A DNA stretch of 64,000 nt from the NCBI RefSeq assembly GCF_004344915.1, contig NZ_SKFG01000004.1, forward strand, positions 186,001 to 250,000, written 5' to 3'. The translations under genes were made by a program, and so were the position numbers. Positions 9,301 to 18,055 of this stretch are shown here, piece by piece (within the stretch, counting starts at the first letter, position 1; each line of letters begins with the position of its first letter). The stretch is from Paenibacillus albiflavus (GTDB taxonomy: Bacteria > Bacillota > Bacilli > Paenibacillales > NBRC-103111). The notes beneath the pieces were generated by a model. The model made no database searches. It was not told where the DNA came from and worked only from the letters and a program-made list of their open reading frames with translations.

Positions 9301-10260
9301 GTGGAATTTCTGAATTTGCTAGGACAGACCATTAATATTACTTTAGTTTTCTCAACAGCATTAATTCTGGCGGGCTTAGGCGGTGTATTCTCCGAACGTT
9401 CGGGTGTCATTAATATTGGACTTGAAGGCATCATGATTGCGGGTGCATTTGGTGCAGCTGTGTTTAGTTATTATGCGGAGGATGCAGGAATGGGAGAGTT
9501 ATCTCCATACATAGGACTCCTAGCAGCTATTCTACTAGGAGTTATTTTTGCGTGGATACACGCGATTGCCTCCATTCGATTCAAGGCAAATCAGGTGGTT
9601 AGTGGTGTCGTGATTAACTTTCTGGCGTTGGGGATGACCGTCTATCTTGTTAAGCTGCTGTTCGAAGGCTCAGGCCAATCTCCTACGCTGCAGTTTGCGT
9701 TTACGAAGCTTACGATTCCAGGCGTGACGGATATACCGTTCATTGGAACTGTATTACATGCTTACCCGACGACGTATTTGGCGATTATTCTGGTGTTTAT
9801 CGCCTACTATGTGCTGTATCGTACCCCTTTTGGACTCAGACTTCGGGCTGTAGGAGAGCATCCAAGCGCTGCAGATACCGTTGGTGTTCAGGTTCTGCGT
9901 ACACGTTATATTGGGGTGTTACTATCAGGCGTGTTAGCAGGTCTTGGTGGAGCGACAATCACATTAACGACGACTAGTATGTTCTCGCATAATACGATTT
10001 CGGGTCAAGGATTTATTGCCATTGCTGCGATGATTTTTGGCAAATGGCATCCAGTGGGCGTGTTTGGTGCAGCATGCTTTTTTGGACTGTCGCAAGCGCT
10101 GAAAGATTTGCTTCAAATGTATGGCTTATCGAATTGGATTCCATCTGAATTCATCTACATGCTTCCTTATTTGTTTACCGTACTCGTTCTAATTGGTGCA
10201 GTAAGTCGAGCTTATCCACCCGCAGCGCTTGGAGAGCCATACGATCCTGGTAAACGTTAA
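9301..10260 (+). CDS. nupQ: Nucleoside ABC importer permease, second subunit
   Basis: Second BPD_transp_2 permease of the importer. The family phrases are FSERSGVINIGLEGIM near residue 28 and LRAVGEHPSAADTVGVQV near residue 180. I start it at GTG 9301, preceded by GGGGGAAG and one base after the previous stop; the longer frame from 9253 would overlap the first permease extensively. The stop is only one base from the stop of the convergent gene on the other strand, and I see no hairpin between them. Confidence 0.88.
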   Translation: MEFLNLLGQTINITLVFSTALILAGLGGVFSERSGVINIGLEGIMIAGAFGAAVFSYYAEDAGMGELSPYIGLLAAILLGVIFAWIHAIASIRFKANQVVSGVVINFLALGMTVYLVKLLFEGSGQSPTLQFAFTKLTIPGVTDIPFIGTVLHAYPTTYLAIILVFIAYYVLYRTPFGLRLRAVGEHPSAADTVGVQVLRTRYIGVLLSGVLAGLGGATITLTTTSMFSHNTISGQGFIAIAAMIFGKWHPVGVFGAACFFGLSQALKDLLQMYGLSNWIPSEFIYMLPYLFTVLVLIGAVSRAYPPAALGEPYDPGKR

Positions 10261-10261
10261 G

Positions 10262-10792
10262 TTACTGAATCAACCGACTTGCTTTTCTCATGAGACCCAT
10301 TAATAAACAATGAATAATAAATACGTAAATCATAGTAGCAATGACAAGTAAACCTCCAAGTATAGGAGCAGCGAACACAAGAAAGAAGGATGCGATGAAT
10401 CCAACGAATCCCCAGATGTAGAGCTTCCATCTCAGTATCGCTGTCTCCATCAGTTGATGTTCGTCGCGACTTAAAGCGACTTCGGCAACTCCTTTGCACA
10501 ATTGATAAATAAGCATTAAGTTGACGATGCCAGAAGCGATATTTATTAGATTGAGAAGATCGAAGGTGCTGCTTATGTCTTTGCTTGGGGTGTAGATCTC
10601 GAAAATAGACAGTACAAGCAGGATGATGGAGAGCGTTCTAGAGGTGGCGAATCGATCACTATATTCAATTAAGCGATTCAAGCCGATGATAAACAGAATA
10701 TAGCTAATAAAAGCCGGTGGGATATTAAATCCATATACGGGGAAGCTGATTAAGCGAAATAAGAAGCCCCAGAATAAATATTGAAACCCCAT
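10262..10792 (-). CDS. Membrane protein of unknown function
   Basis: A 176-residue protein with about five hydrophobic segments and short charged loops (for example RLIEYSDRFATSR and LSRDEHQLMETAI). I do not recognise a family with confidence. AAAGGAGAA lies just upstream of the ATG, inside the end of the small upstream gene, so the two minus-strand genes form a two-gene unit. It is convergent with nupQ, with a single base between the stop codons. Confidence 0.72.
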   Translation of the reverse strand: MGFQYLFWGFLFRLISFPVYGFNIPPAFISYILFIIGLNRLIEYSDRFATSRTLSIILLVLSIFEIYTPSKDISSTFDLLNLINIASGIVNLMLIYQLCKGVAEVALSRDEHQLMETAILRWKLYIWGFVGFIASFFLVFAAPILGGLLVIATMIYVFIIHCLLMGLMRKASRLIQ

Positions 10793-10795
10793 TAA

Positions 10796-10963
10796 CTATT
10801 CTCCTTTCCACGGTGGAAGCTGTGAACGCAGCATATGTTCGATATTGTGCAGGCTTGTGCTTATGCGTTTTAACCAGATGAGTGCAAAAATAACAACTAT
10901 GATAGCGGAAATTGGGAGAATGAGGTAAATTATTATCATAAATATAGTGGATATAATGCTCAT
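10796..10963 (-). CDS. Small single-span membrane protein (55 residues)
   Basis: Begins MSIISTIFMIIIYLILP, with one long hydrophobic helix (residues 3-31), then a basic LKRISTSLHNIEHML segment and the ending PPWKGE. AAGGAGG lies 7 bases upstream of the ATG. It ends 3 bases before the start of the 176-residue membrane protein, and its own 3' end supplies that gene's ribosome site, so the two are very probably co-transcribed. The TM-plus-amphipathic-helix shape (HNIEHMLRSQL) resembles small phage-shock or sporulation-type membrane proteins, but no family was recognised. Confidence 0.68.
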   Translation of the reverse strand: MSIISTIFMIIIYLILPISAIIVVIFALIWLKRISTSLHNIEHMLRSQLPPWKGE

Positions 10964-11072
10964 ATCAATACCTCCTTAATTTTATTAATATCTGAATATT
11001 AAGACAATTATAACATAAAGCAGCTTTCTTAATGTAATTAAACGATGTTAATTACAAAAAGAAGACTGCATT

Positions 11073-11933
11073 TTAATTTATCGTTTGTATACGGTACTGT
11101 GAAGGGGAAATGCCATGCAGACGTCGAAATTGTTTAGAGAAGTACAATGGATCATGGAATCCGACAGACAGAGCAACTTGCTCGATTGTCAGGTCCTCTC
11201 GTTCACGCAGTAAGCGACGACCTTGATCGATTCTAAGCTTGAGAAGGAAAGTGACAGGAGTTTCGCCTGTATGCTGCTTGAATAGGCGAGATAGATACGC
11301 TCTGTTGTAGCCCACGCTTTCCGCCATCGTCTCCATGGTGATTTCCTCTGCATATTGCGTAGTCAGATAATGAATCGCTTGCCTTACGATGCTTTCTGCA
11401 GGTGTTTCTGGTGGAGAAGCAGTGACGATTGAGCTGCTTCCTAATATTTGTCCATATGCGGACAATAGCAAATAGAGCTGACCTGCGGCTTCATAAGGGG
11501 AATAGGCATCTTTGTTGTAAAACGAAGTCTGAATTTGTTCAAACCGTTTGGCAATCTTCCATTGATTGTTGTGATGTGCAATGGGCTGTGTCATCGTAAA
11601 TCCGACACTACTAAGCAATTGTGGCACGCTGCTTCCTTGAAAAGCAACCCAGTGATAATGCCATGGTTCCTGCTCATCGGCAATGTAGGAGACAAGCTGT
11701 TCAGGTACGATGAGGAAGCTATCACCTGCATGAAGCTCAAACTCTTGTCCGCCTGTGCAATAGATACCACGTCCTGCAATGACATGATGAAGCAGGTAAT
11801 AGCTATGTACCTTGGGTCCGACCATATGTCCTGGCAGTGTACGGCTGACGCCTGCGAACAGAACATGCGGATCGCTATACAACTCAGGGTAGGGATTGGA
11901 CGAAACGGAATATCCTTTTTCAACATGTGACAT
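11073..11933 (-). CDS. AraC-family transcriptional regulator, divergent from galKET
   Basis: Probable sugar-responsive regulator of the galactose operon. The N-terminal cupin-like ligand domain (SYYLLHHVIAGRGIYCTGGQEFELHAG) is typical of AraC/RhaS/MsmR proteins. The C-terminal 100 residues hold two helix-turn-helix motifs (ETMAESVGYNRAYLSRLFKQ, then VALSVGFHDPLYFSKQFRR) and the usual GISPSQYR ending. The start is set at ATG 11933 because GGGAG lies 8 bases upstream; an upstream in-frame ATG lacks a site. The divergent position, 164 bases from galK, suggests it controls galKET, most likely as an activator. Confidence 0.88.
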   Translation of the reverse strand: MSHVEKGYSVSSNPYPELYSDPHVLFAGVSRTLPGHMVGPKVHSYYLLHHVIAGRGIYCTGGQEFELHAGDSFLIVPEQLVSYIADEQEPWHYHWVAFQGSSVPQLLSSVGFTMTQPIAHHNNQWKIAKRFEQIQTSFYNKDAYSPYEAAGQLYLLLSAYGQILGSSSIVTASPPETPAESIVRQAIHYLTTQYAEEITMETMAESVGYNRAYLSRLFKQHTGETPVTFLLKLRIDQGRRLLREREDLTIEQVALSVGFHDPLYFSKQFRRLHGISPSQYRIQTIN

Positions 11934-12014
11934 ATGATCATCTCCCATCCATTCGATTCTCTTTATTGTACGATGATAAATCACATTTTTCCATATGGAC
12001 CTAACAAGATTCCA

Positions 12015-12043
12015 TTGGGGAGCTAGCGGCGTTCTTGTATACT
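12015..12043 (+). promoter_or_regulatory. Probable promoter of galKET
   Basis: TTGGGG at 12015-12020 and TATACT at 12038-12043 are 17 bases apart. The good -10 and poor -35 box fit an activator-dependent promoter, consistent with the divergent AraC gene. No operator half-sites were identified with confidence. Confidence 0.5.
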
Positions 12044-12097
12044 AAAATTATTACAATAGATGAATCAAATGTTCGATTCTAGCTGGAGGTAAGTACG

Positions 12098-13288
12098 ATG
12101 CTAACGAAAGATTTAAAGAAGCTGCAAGATGAATTTATTCAACTATATGGCGGCAATTATGCTGATATTGCTGTCTACCGCGCACCAGGAAGAGTCAATT
12201 TAATCGGTGAGCATATCGACTATAACGGCGGGTATGTGTTTCCTGCGGCACTCACTTTCGGTACGACACTGCTGCTTCGTCCACGTCAGGATCATGAGCT
12301 GCATATGGCTTCAACGAACTTTCCTTATAAATTACAAAAATCCTTGTATGAGCTAGCTTATGATGCAAAAGATGACTGGACGAATTTTCCTAAAGGGATT
12401 ATCGTCATGCTTCAACAGCAAAGCGTCTCGTTCTCGCATGGTTACGATATGTTGTTCCATGGTGATATTCCGAATGGGGCGGGCTTGTCTTCATCTGCTT
12501 CTATTGAGGTGGTTACTGCTTATGGTCTGCTCGATCAAATTGGGGTCACCATGAGTCGGACGGACATTGCCCTGCTCGCTCAAAAAACAGAGAATCAATA
12601 TGTAGGCGTCATGTGCGGCATTATGGATCAGTTTGCAGTCGCACAAGGGAAAGAGAATCATGCCGTTCTACTTCGCTGCAGCGATTTGGATTATCAGCAT
12701 GTGCCGTTTGACAGCGGAAGTTACAAGCTGATTATCGGGAATACGAATAAAAAGAGGCAGCTTGCCGAATCAGCCTACAATCAACGCAGGTCCGAGTGTG
12801 AGCAAGCAGTAGCTATTCTGCGTGAGAAGGCTGCGGAGTATCGCGAATTGCAAGTGCTGTGTGAATTATCGCCAGAGCAATTCGCGCAGGTAGAAGCATT
12901 AATAGAAGACGAGATTGTGCGCCGTCGTGCGAAGCATGTAGTAGAAGAGAATGCCCGTGTTCTTGCATCAGTAGATTTATTGCGTAAGGGAGATTTGGCG
13001 GGGTTCGGCAAGCTCATGTTGCAGTCGCATGCATCATTAAGGGATTTGTACGAGGTATCCTGTCATGAGCTCGATGTCATCGTGGATACAGCGATTACGA
13101 TTCCAGGCGTGCTTGGCTCTCGCATGACGGGAGCGGGTTTTGGCGGATGCACAGTATCGCTTGTGCATGAAGATAACGTTCAGACGTTCATTGATTTTGT
13201 GGGTAAAGCTTATAAAGAGCAAACGGAGTTCGTAGCAGATTTCTACGTCTGTGACATTGGTGACGGCGTAAATAGAGTGGAGGCGTAA
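12098..13288 (+). CDS. galK: Galactokinase
   Basis: Phosphorylates galactose to galactose-1-phosphate with ATP, the entry step of the Leloir pathway. The GHMP-kinase motifs are all present: the galactokinase signature PGRVNLIGEHIDYNGGYVFP (about residues 31-50), the ATP loop GAGLSSSASIEV (around 128) and motif 3 GSRMTGAGFGGCTVSLV (around 350). The length of 396 residues is normal. TGGAGG lies ahead of the ATG, and galE follows after 3 bases. Confidence 0.96.
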   Translation: MLTKDLKKLQDEFIQLYGGNYADIAVYRAPGRVNLIGEHIDYNGGYVFPAALTFGTTLLLRPRQDHELHMASTNFPYKLQKSLYELAYDAKDDWTNFPKGIIVMLQQQSVSFSHGYDMLFHGDIPNGAGLSSSASIEVVTAYGLLDQIGVTMSRTDIALLAQKTENQYVGVMCGIMDQFAVAQGKENHAVLLRCSDLDYQHVPFDSGSYKLIIGNTNKKRQLAESAYNQRRSECEQAVAILREKAAEYRELQVLCELSPEQFAQVEALIEDEIVRRRAKHVVEENARVLASVDLLRKGDLAGFGKLMLQSHASLRDLYEVSCHELDVIVDTAITIPGVLGSRMTGAGFGGCTVSLVHEDNVQTFIDFVGKAYKEQTEFVADFYVCDIGDGVNRVEA

Positions 13289-13291
13289 AAT

Positions 13292-14278
13292 ATGGCAATT
13301 CTAGTTACAGGCGGAGCAGGGTATATAGGATCTCATACAGTAGCAGAATTACTCGCTCGTGGTAAGGAAGTTGTCGTCGTAGACAATTTACAGCAGGGTC
13401 ATCGTGAGGCAGTCATTGGCGGTACACTAGAGGTTGGTGACCTACGTGATGCTGATTTCATGGCAGAAGTATTCCGTAAGCATAAAGTTGAAGCGGTGAT
13501 CCATTTTGCGGCGAGCTCCTTAGTGGGTGTCAGCATGAAGGAGCCAGGCGAATACTACCATAATAATGTTTACGGTACGTTATGCTTGCTTGAAGCTATG
13601 CACAAGGCAGGGGTTAACAACATTGTATTCTCCTCCACAGCGGCGACTTATGGTGAACCTGAGCAGGTACCGATTAAAGAAACTGATCGCACGCAGCCAA
13701 CGAATACGTATGGAGAAACAAAGCTGGCGATGGAGCGAATGATGCATTGGTACGATGTTGCTCATGGCGTGAAGTATGTGTCGCTGCGTTATTTTAACGC
13801 GGCGGGAGCACATGCGAGCGGACGAATCGGTGAGGATCATAGTCCAGAGACTCACCTGATTCCACTAGTGCTGCAAGTGGCGTTAGGGCAACGCGAGCAG
13901 ATCTCGATCTTTGGCGGCGATTACGCGACGCCAGATGGCACTTGTGTGCGCGATTACATCCATGTCAGCGATCTCGCTGACGCGCATCTGCGCGCACTCG
14001 GGCGTTTGCTGGACGGCGGCGAGAGCGCCGTCTACAATCTCGGCAACGGACGGGGCTTCTCCGTCCGTGAAGTGATTGAAGTGGCCCGCGAGGTAACGGG
14101 CCACCCGATTCCGTCGGTCCTGCTGGACCGACGGGGAGGCGACCCAGCGGTGCTGGTCGCCTCAGCTGACCGAGCTCGCACGGAGCTCGGTTGGATCCCG
14201 CAGCAGCCTGAGCTGCGGGATATCATTGCGAGCGCTTGGCAATGGCACAGCGCGCATCCGCACGGCTACCGAGGGTAG
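13292..14278 (+). CDS. galE: UDP-glucose 4-epimerase
   Basis: Interconverts UDP-galactose and UDP-glucose. The N-terminal Rossmann motif is GGAGYIGSHT, the catalytic Ser/Thr is in FSSTAATYGEP, and the Tyr-x-x-x-Lys pair is in TYGETKLAM (about residue 148). The C-terminal half has RYFNAAGAH and CVRDYIHVSDLADAHL. The protein is ordinary, but the DNA of its last 90 codons is not: G+C rises to about two thirds and the segment is built of consecutive inverted repeats (see the repeat entry at 14012). It is in one operon with galK and galT. Confidence 0.96.
   Translation: MAILVTGGAGYIGSHTVAELLARGKEVVVVDNLQQGHREAVIGGTLEVGDLRDADFMAEVFRKHKVEAVIHFAASSLVGVSMKEPGEYYHNNVYGTLCLLEAMHKAGVNNIVFSSTAATYGEPEQVPIKETDRTQPTNTYGETKLAMERMMHWYDVAHGVKYVSLRYFNAAGAHASGRIGEDHSPETHLIPLVLQVALGQREQISIFGGDYATPDGTCVRDYIHVSDLADAHLRALGRLLDGGESAVYNLGNGRGFSVREVIEVAREVTGHPIPSVLLDRRGGDPAVLVASADRARTELGWIPQQPELRDIIASAWQWHSAHPHGYRG
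14012..14221 (+). repeat. Seven consecutive hairpins tiling the 3' end of galE
   Basis: Seven non-overlapping inverted repeats follow each other almost without gaps inside the coding sequence. Arms are 14012-14018/14026-14032; 14046-14053/14061-14068; 14081-14088/14097-14104; 14111-14120/14125-14134; 14137-14144/14155-14162 (extended by 3 bp after one bulge); 14169-14177/14183-14191; and 14195-14204/14212-14221. Stems are 7 to 10 bp, perfect, with loops of 4 to 10 bases. The encoded amino-acid sequence is normal GalE, so the symmetry is carried largely by codon choice. An eighth, weaker stem (14224-14229/14239-14244) and an intergenic one (14293-14315) continue the series. Confidence 0.85.
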
Positions 14279-14292
14279 CTTACATGAAGAGT

Positions 14293-14315
14293 CGCCGCTC
14301 CCCTAAAGAGCGGCG
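14293..14315 (+). other. Intercistronic hairpin between galE and galT
   Basis: Perfect 8-bp stem (14293-14300 with 14308-14315, arm CGCCGCTC) with a 7-base loop. There is no T-run after it, so it is not a standard terminator. It may act in mRNA stability or processing between galE and galT. Confidence 0.65.
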
Positions 14316-14347
14316 AACTCATTTACTACCTGGGAGGGCTACAGACG

Positions 14348-15922
14348 ATGAAATCATCACCCGCTTCGACGACAACTATCTCGGCTGAACATGCCGCATT
14401 TGCGGTTGAACAGTTGATACAATATGCGCTTCATGCCGAATTACTCGAAGCAATTGATAGTGTTGCAGTACGAAATACCTTATTAGCTGAGCTGAAGCTA
14501 ATCGCACCATATGAAGGTGCTGCTATAACTGAAATGGATCAGCAGCCAAAAGACCCGCTCCGCATATTGGATCTATTGCTTGACTATGCTTCACAAGAAG
14601 GAATCATCCCGTATAATACGGTCACCTATCGGGATCTATTCGATACAAAGCTCATGGGTCTATTAATTCCTAGACCATCTGAGGCTATCCGTAAGTTCCG
14701 CTCGAAAGAACAAGAATCTGGCATACAGGCCGCTACGGATTATTGGTATAAACTTGCGATCGATTCTTGCTATATTCGAATGAATCGAATTGCCAAGAAC
14801 AAGGTGTGGTTTACTTCTACTCCATACGGCAAGCTGGAAATGACGATAAACCTGTCCAGACCTGAGAAGGATCCGAAGGAAATCGCAATGATGAAGAACG
14901 TTGTTCAGACCTCTTATCCCAAGTGTTTATTATGTCTGGACAATATGGGCTATGCAGGCAGATTGGATCATCCTGCTAGACAGAATTTGAGAGTCTTGCC
15001 GCTTGAATTAACAGGTACAGACTGGTATCTGCAATATTCACCTTATGTCTATTACAACGAGCACAGCATTGTATTTAGCGGTAGACATGAAGCGATGCGC
15101 ATTACACCGCAAACATTCAATCGACTGCTGGAATTTCTGGATGTGTTCCCGCATTATTTTGTTGGATCGAATGCAGACCTACCGATTGTCGGCGGCTCGA
15201 TTCTTACACATGATCATTATCAAGGCGGGAAACATTGCTTCCCGCTTCAGGAATCACCGATCATCCTGTCATTTAAGCATTCGGAGTATGCAGAGGTGCA
15301 CGGGGGAATCGTTCAGTGGCCGTTATCCGTCGTAAGATTGGCAAGTACAAGCAAGGAGCAGTTATATGCAGCTGCCACGGCCATGTTGAGCAGTTGGAGA
15401 GGTTACAGCGATTCTTCCGTCGGTATTTACGCCTTTAGCGAGGAAACACCGCATAATACAATTACCCCGATTGCTAGACGCAATGAGACAGGAGAGTACG
15501 AGCTCGATCTCGTATTGCGCAACAATCGCACAGATGAACAGCATCCAGAGGGAATATTCCATCCGCATCGCCACCTGCATCATATTAAGAAAGAAAACAT
15601 CGGTCTCATTGAAGTGATGGGCCTAGCTGTACTGCCTGCTCGCCTGGATACAGAGCTTGGTCATATTGAAGACGCATTGACTGGCAAACAGCAGGTAAGC
15701 AGTTTACTTGAACAATTGCCGCTTCATGCCGAATGGATCGTAGAACTAGTGGAACGCTATGGAAGTGAGCTATCGATCATGCAGGCACAAGAGCTTTTAC
15801 AGCAAGAGGTAGGGCTTAAATTTCTGGAGGTACTTACGCATTGCGGTGTGTATAAGCAGGATGAACAAGGCTTAGAAGCATTTACAGCATTCATGAATCA
15901 TTGCGGGTATCATCTTATTTAA
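14348..15922 (+). CDS. galT: Galactose-1-phosphate uridylyltransferase, class II (Firmicutes type)
   Basis: Transfers UMP from UDP-glucose to galactose-1-phosphate, completing the Leloir pathway with galK and galE. The length of 524 residues and the active-site phrase GGSILTHDHYQGG (around residue 280) identify the class II enzyme found in bacilli and lactobacilli, which lacks the HPH motif of the E. coli type. GGGAGG stands ahead of ATG 14348. It is the third gene of the operon, separated from galE by 69 bases that carry a hairpin. Confidence 0.94.
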   Translation: MKSSPASTTTISAEHAAFAVEQLIQYALHAELLEAIDSVAVRNTLLAELKLIAPYEGAAITEMDQQPKDPLRILDLLLDYASQEGIIPYNTVTYRDLFDTKLMGLLIPRPSEAIRKFRSKEQESGIQAATDYWYKLAIDSCYIRMNRIAKNKVWFTSTPYGKLEMTINLSRPEKDPKEIAMMKNVVQTSYPKCLLCLDNMGYAGRLDHPARQNLRVLPLELTGTDWYLQYSPYVYYNEHSIVFSGRHEAMRITPQTFNRLLEFLDVFPHYFVGSNADLPIVGGSILTHDHYQGGKHCFPLQESPIILSFKHSEYAEVHGGIVQWPLSVVRLASTSKEQLYAAATAMLSSWRGYSDSSVGIYAFSEETPHNTITPIARRNETGEYELDLVLRNNRTDEQHPEGIFHPHRHLHHIKKENIGLIEVMGLAVLPARLDTELGHIEDALTGKQQVSSLLEQLPLHAEWIVELVERYGSELSIMQAQELLQQEVGLKFLEVLTHCGVYKQDEQGLEAFTAFMNHCGYHLI

Positions 15923-15969
15923 AGTAGCGTTCGGGTAACGATAAAGTAAAAGACTTGGATGGTGAACGA

Positions 15970-16155
15970 ATGAAGTGGTTTAATGCCAAAGAAACAATTT
16001 ATGCTTTGTTAACCGGTGTCATTGTTGGAGGCTTGTTCAAATTACTCGATTTTCCGCTGCCAGCGCCACCTAATTTTGAGGCATTCATGGGGGTACTAGG
16101 TGCTTGGATCGGTATGGTGTTAGCACGTAAGCTCTCCAAGAAAGGCGGTAACTAA
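15970..16155 (+). CDS. XapX-domain small membrane protein
   Basis: A 61-residue protein with two hydrophobic helices around a conserved proline-rich turn, LDFPLPAPPNFEAFMG, the XapX signature (named for E. coli XapX). Its role is unknown. I use ATG 15970 rather than an in-frame ATG at 15955. It is immediately followed, after one base, by a second XapX gene. Confidence 0.75.
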   Translation: MKWFNAKETIYALLTGVIVGGLFKLLDFPLPAPPNFEAFMGVLGAWIGMVLARKLSKKGGN

Positions 16156-16156
16156 C

Positions 16157-16318
16157 ATGGATTATATGCTTGCCTTCAAGTCTCTTATAGCTGGGATTGC
16201 AATTGGATTTATTTTTACGAAGCTCAGGCTTCCAATTCCAGCGCCACCACTTTTCTCTGGAATCATGGGGATCTTCGGTGTTATTCTGGGTGGCATGATC
16301 GTCAGTTTGTTCCTATAA
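16157..16318 (+). CDS. Second XapX-domain small membrane protein (53 residues)
   Basis: Begins MDYMLAFKSLIAGIAIGF and contains LRLPIPAPPLFSGIMG, the same XapX turn as its upstream neighbour, then a second helix ending IVSLFL. The one-base gap and the shared fold suggest tandem duplication and possibly a heteromeric membrane complex. It ends at the terminator shared with the convergent uridine kinase gene. Confidence 0.75.
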   Translation: MDYMLAFKSLIAGIAIGFIFTKLRLPIPAPPLFSGIMGIFGVILGGMIVSLFL

Positions 16319-16322
16319 AATA

Positions 16323-16361
16323 AAACAGCGGTGGCAATCGGTTCGATCGCCATCGCTGTTT
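16323..16361. terminator. Bidirectional terminator between the XapX pair and uridine kinase
   Basis: An 18-bp stem (16323-16340 with 16344-16361; one mismatch, one G-T pair) with a 3-base loop. The minus strand continues into TTTTATTTTATAGG, so it best terminates the kinase transcript, whose stop codon lies within the stem. Confidence 0.75.
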
Positions 16362-16974
16362 ATGCCGGATTCAAATGCCGTTCCATTAACGTCATTAATA
16401 AATTGACCCCAACTTCATTTTTAACCCCTTCAGGGATGATGACATCAGCATGCTTTTTGGAAGGCTCAATGAATGCATCATGCATGGGTTTGACCGTTGT
16501 CATATATTGCTTACAGATCGAATCCAGTGAACGTCCCCGCTCATTCATATCCCTTACAACACGTCTTAGAATTCGAATATCCGCATCTGTATCTACGAAT
16601 ACCTTAACGTCCATAATCTCACGAATGATTTCTACTGATAAAATATGCAAGCCTTCTACAATAATAATAGGCTTGGGCAAAACACGAATGGTTTGCTCGG
16701 CGCGCTCATGCTTAACGAAATCATATACAGGTACTGGAATTTCTTCGCCATTCTTGAGTTGTAATAATTGTTCAAGCAATAATTCATTATCAAATGCCAG
16801 AGGGTGGTCATAATTGATATGAGCACGTTCTTCTGGAGATAGTTCCAGATGATTCAAGTAATAATTATCCTGTGAAATAATAACTGCTTTATCAGAACCG
16901 AGCTGCTCAGCAATCGATCTTGCTACAGAGGTCTTGCCAGAGCCAGTTCCTCCTGCGATTCCTATGATTAACAT
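16360..16974 (-). CDS. udk: Uridine kinase
   Basis: Phosphorylates uridine and cytidine to UMP and CMP with ATP or GTP, in pyrimidine salvage. The P-loop GIAGGTGSGKTSVA is at residues 5-18. SQDNYYLNHLELSPEER, the acceptor-site region, and YDHPLAFDNELL follow, with IIVEGLHIL near residue 105. The length of 204 residues is typical. It is functionally connected with the nucleoside importer in the same region, though not in an operon with it. Confidence 0.93.
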   Translation of the reverse strand: MLIIGIAGGTGSGKTSVARSIAEQLGSDKAVIISQDNYYLNHLELSPEERAHINYDHPLAFDNELLLEQLLQLKNGEEIPVPVYDFVKHERAEQTIRVLPKPIIIVEGLHILSVEIIREIMDVKVFVDTDADIRILRRVVRDMNERGRSLDSICKQYMTTVKPMHDAFIEPSKKHADVIIPEGVKNEVGVNLLMTLMERHLNPA

Positions 16975-17167
16975 ATAACCGTCCTCTCCTAGTTGCTAGA
17001 AGTGCATACTTTCGTAGTGTATCAAAAAAAGCACCTTTTTAACAAACAGCAAATTATACAAGAAGAAAACTAGATTATTATACATGACATAAAAGAGGTT
17101 TGAATCCGTTATAAACAGAATAATGAATATTGTAGGGGATATCTGGTATATGAGGAGAGGGAGCAAG

Positions 17168-18055
17168 ATGGAGGCAAACGGGCTTATTCCGAGTAAAGGG
17201 CTAAACGCTGAACAGCTTAGGGCAATTAAAGAGTTGGCGCATATATGCAATCAGCATGATCAAATTCGATTAAAGCTCAATTGGGATGCGCTTGAATTGC
17301 GAAATCGGGCTGAAACGAATGACTGGCTCTATTACAAGGATGGGAAACTAGTCGGATTCCTTGGTTTATATTATTTTTCAATGGCTGAGGCTGAGTTTAG
17401 CGGGATGGTCCATCCTTCGTATCGTCGCCAGGGGATATTCCAACTGATGGTCAATCAAGCAAGGCTTGCCTGTTTGCTTAGAGGCTTTCCCAAAATGATA
17501 TTCATGAATCAGCGTGGTTCCACAACGGGGAGAGCATTCTTAGCGGAGTATGGAGCAAGGTATCTATTCTCGGAGCATTGGATGGAATACAATGTAAATT
17601 TTAGCGAGTACATAATTATTCCTAAGCGTGCAGATTTGCTGCTGCGCGAAAATATCGATCATGAAGATGATCTCGAAACCTTAATCAGAATTCAAACATT
17701 AGGTTTTGGAATGGATGAAGAAGATGTACGAGATCATCTCATGAATGCTGCCAATAATGCGCATACGACAACTTTGATCGTCTATTACAATGGATTTCCT
17801 ATAGGAAGCATACGCTATCAGAATTTTACTAACGTTTCTTTCATTTATGGATTCTGCATACTCCCTGAATATCGCGGGCTAGGAATTGGGCGCTATACAC
17901 TCCTAAGTGCAATTAAGCGCATTCGCCACGAAGTTCCACAATACGATATCGTTCTTGAAGTTGAGGTAGAGAATAAGCATGCACTTGAGCTGTATCAATC
18001 CTGCGGATTTTATATTGATAATATTAACGACTATTACGTAATGGACCTTTCTTGA
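17168..18055 (+). CDS. Tandem GNAT-fold N-acetyltransferase
   Basis: A protein of 295 residues with two GNAT domains. The first (about 1-140) contains FSGMVHPSYRRQGIFQLMV. The second (about 155-295) contains FCILPEYRGLGIGRYTLLSAI, a full acetyl-CoA-binding R/Q-x-x-G-x-G/A motif, and the usual ending LYQSCGFYIDNINDYYVMDL. The substrate is unknown. ATG 17168, preceded by GGAGAGGGAG, is preferred to an upstream in-frame ATG. Its last 32 bases overlap the convergent permease gene. Confidence 0.83.
   Translation: MEANGLIPSKGLNAEQLRAIKELAHICNQHDQIRLKLNWDALELRNRAETNDWLYYKDGKLVGFLGLYYFSMAEAEFSGMVHPSYRRQGIFQLMVNQARLACLLRGFPKMIFMNQRGSTTGRAFLAEYGARYLFSEHWMEYNVNFSEYIIIPKRADLLLRENIDHEDDLETLIRIQTLGFGMDEEDVRDHLMNAANNAHTTTLIVYYNGFPIGSIRYQNFTNVSFIYGFCILPEYRGLGIGRYTLLSAIKRIRHEVPQYDIVLEVEVENKHALELYQSCGFYIDNINDYYVMDLS

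Noticed and set aside
10256-10266. A shared terminator between nupQ and the convergent membrane protein gene
   Set aside because: The stop codons are one base apart and no stem with a T-run is visible on either side.
12360-14226. Antisense frames opposite galK and galE
   Set aside because: They lie within conserved Leloir enzyme genes and lack start signals; the galE ones reflect the GC-rich hairpin stretch.
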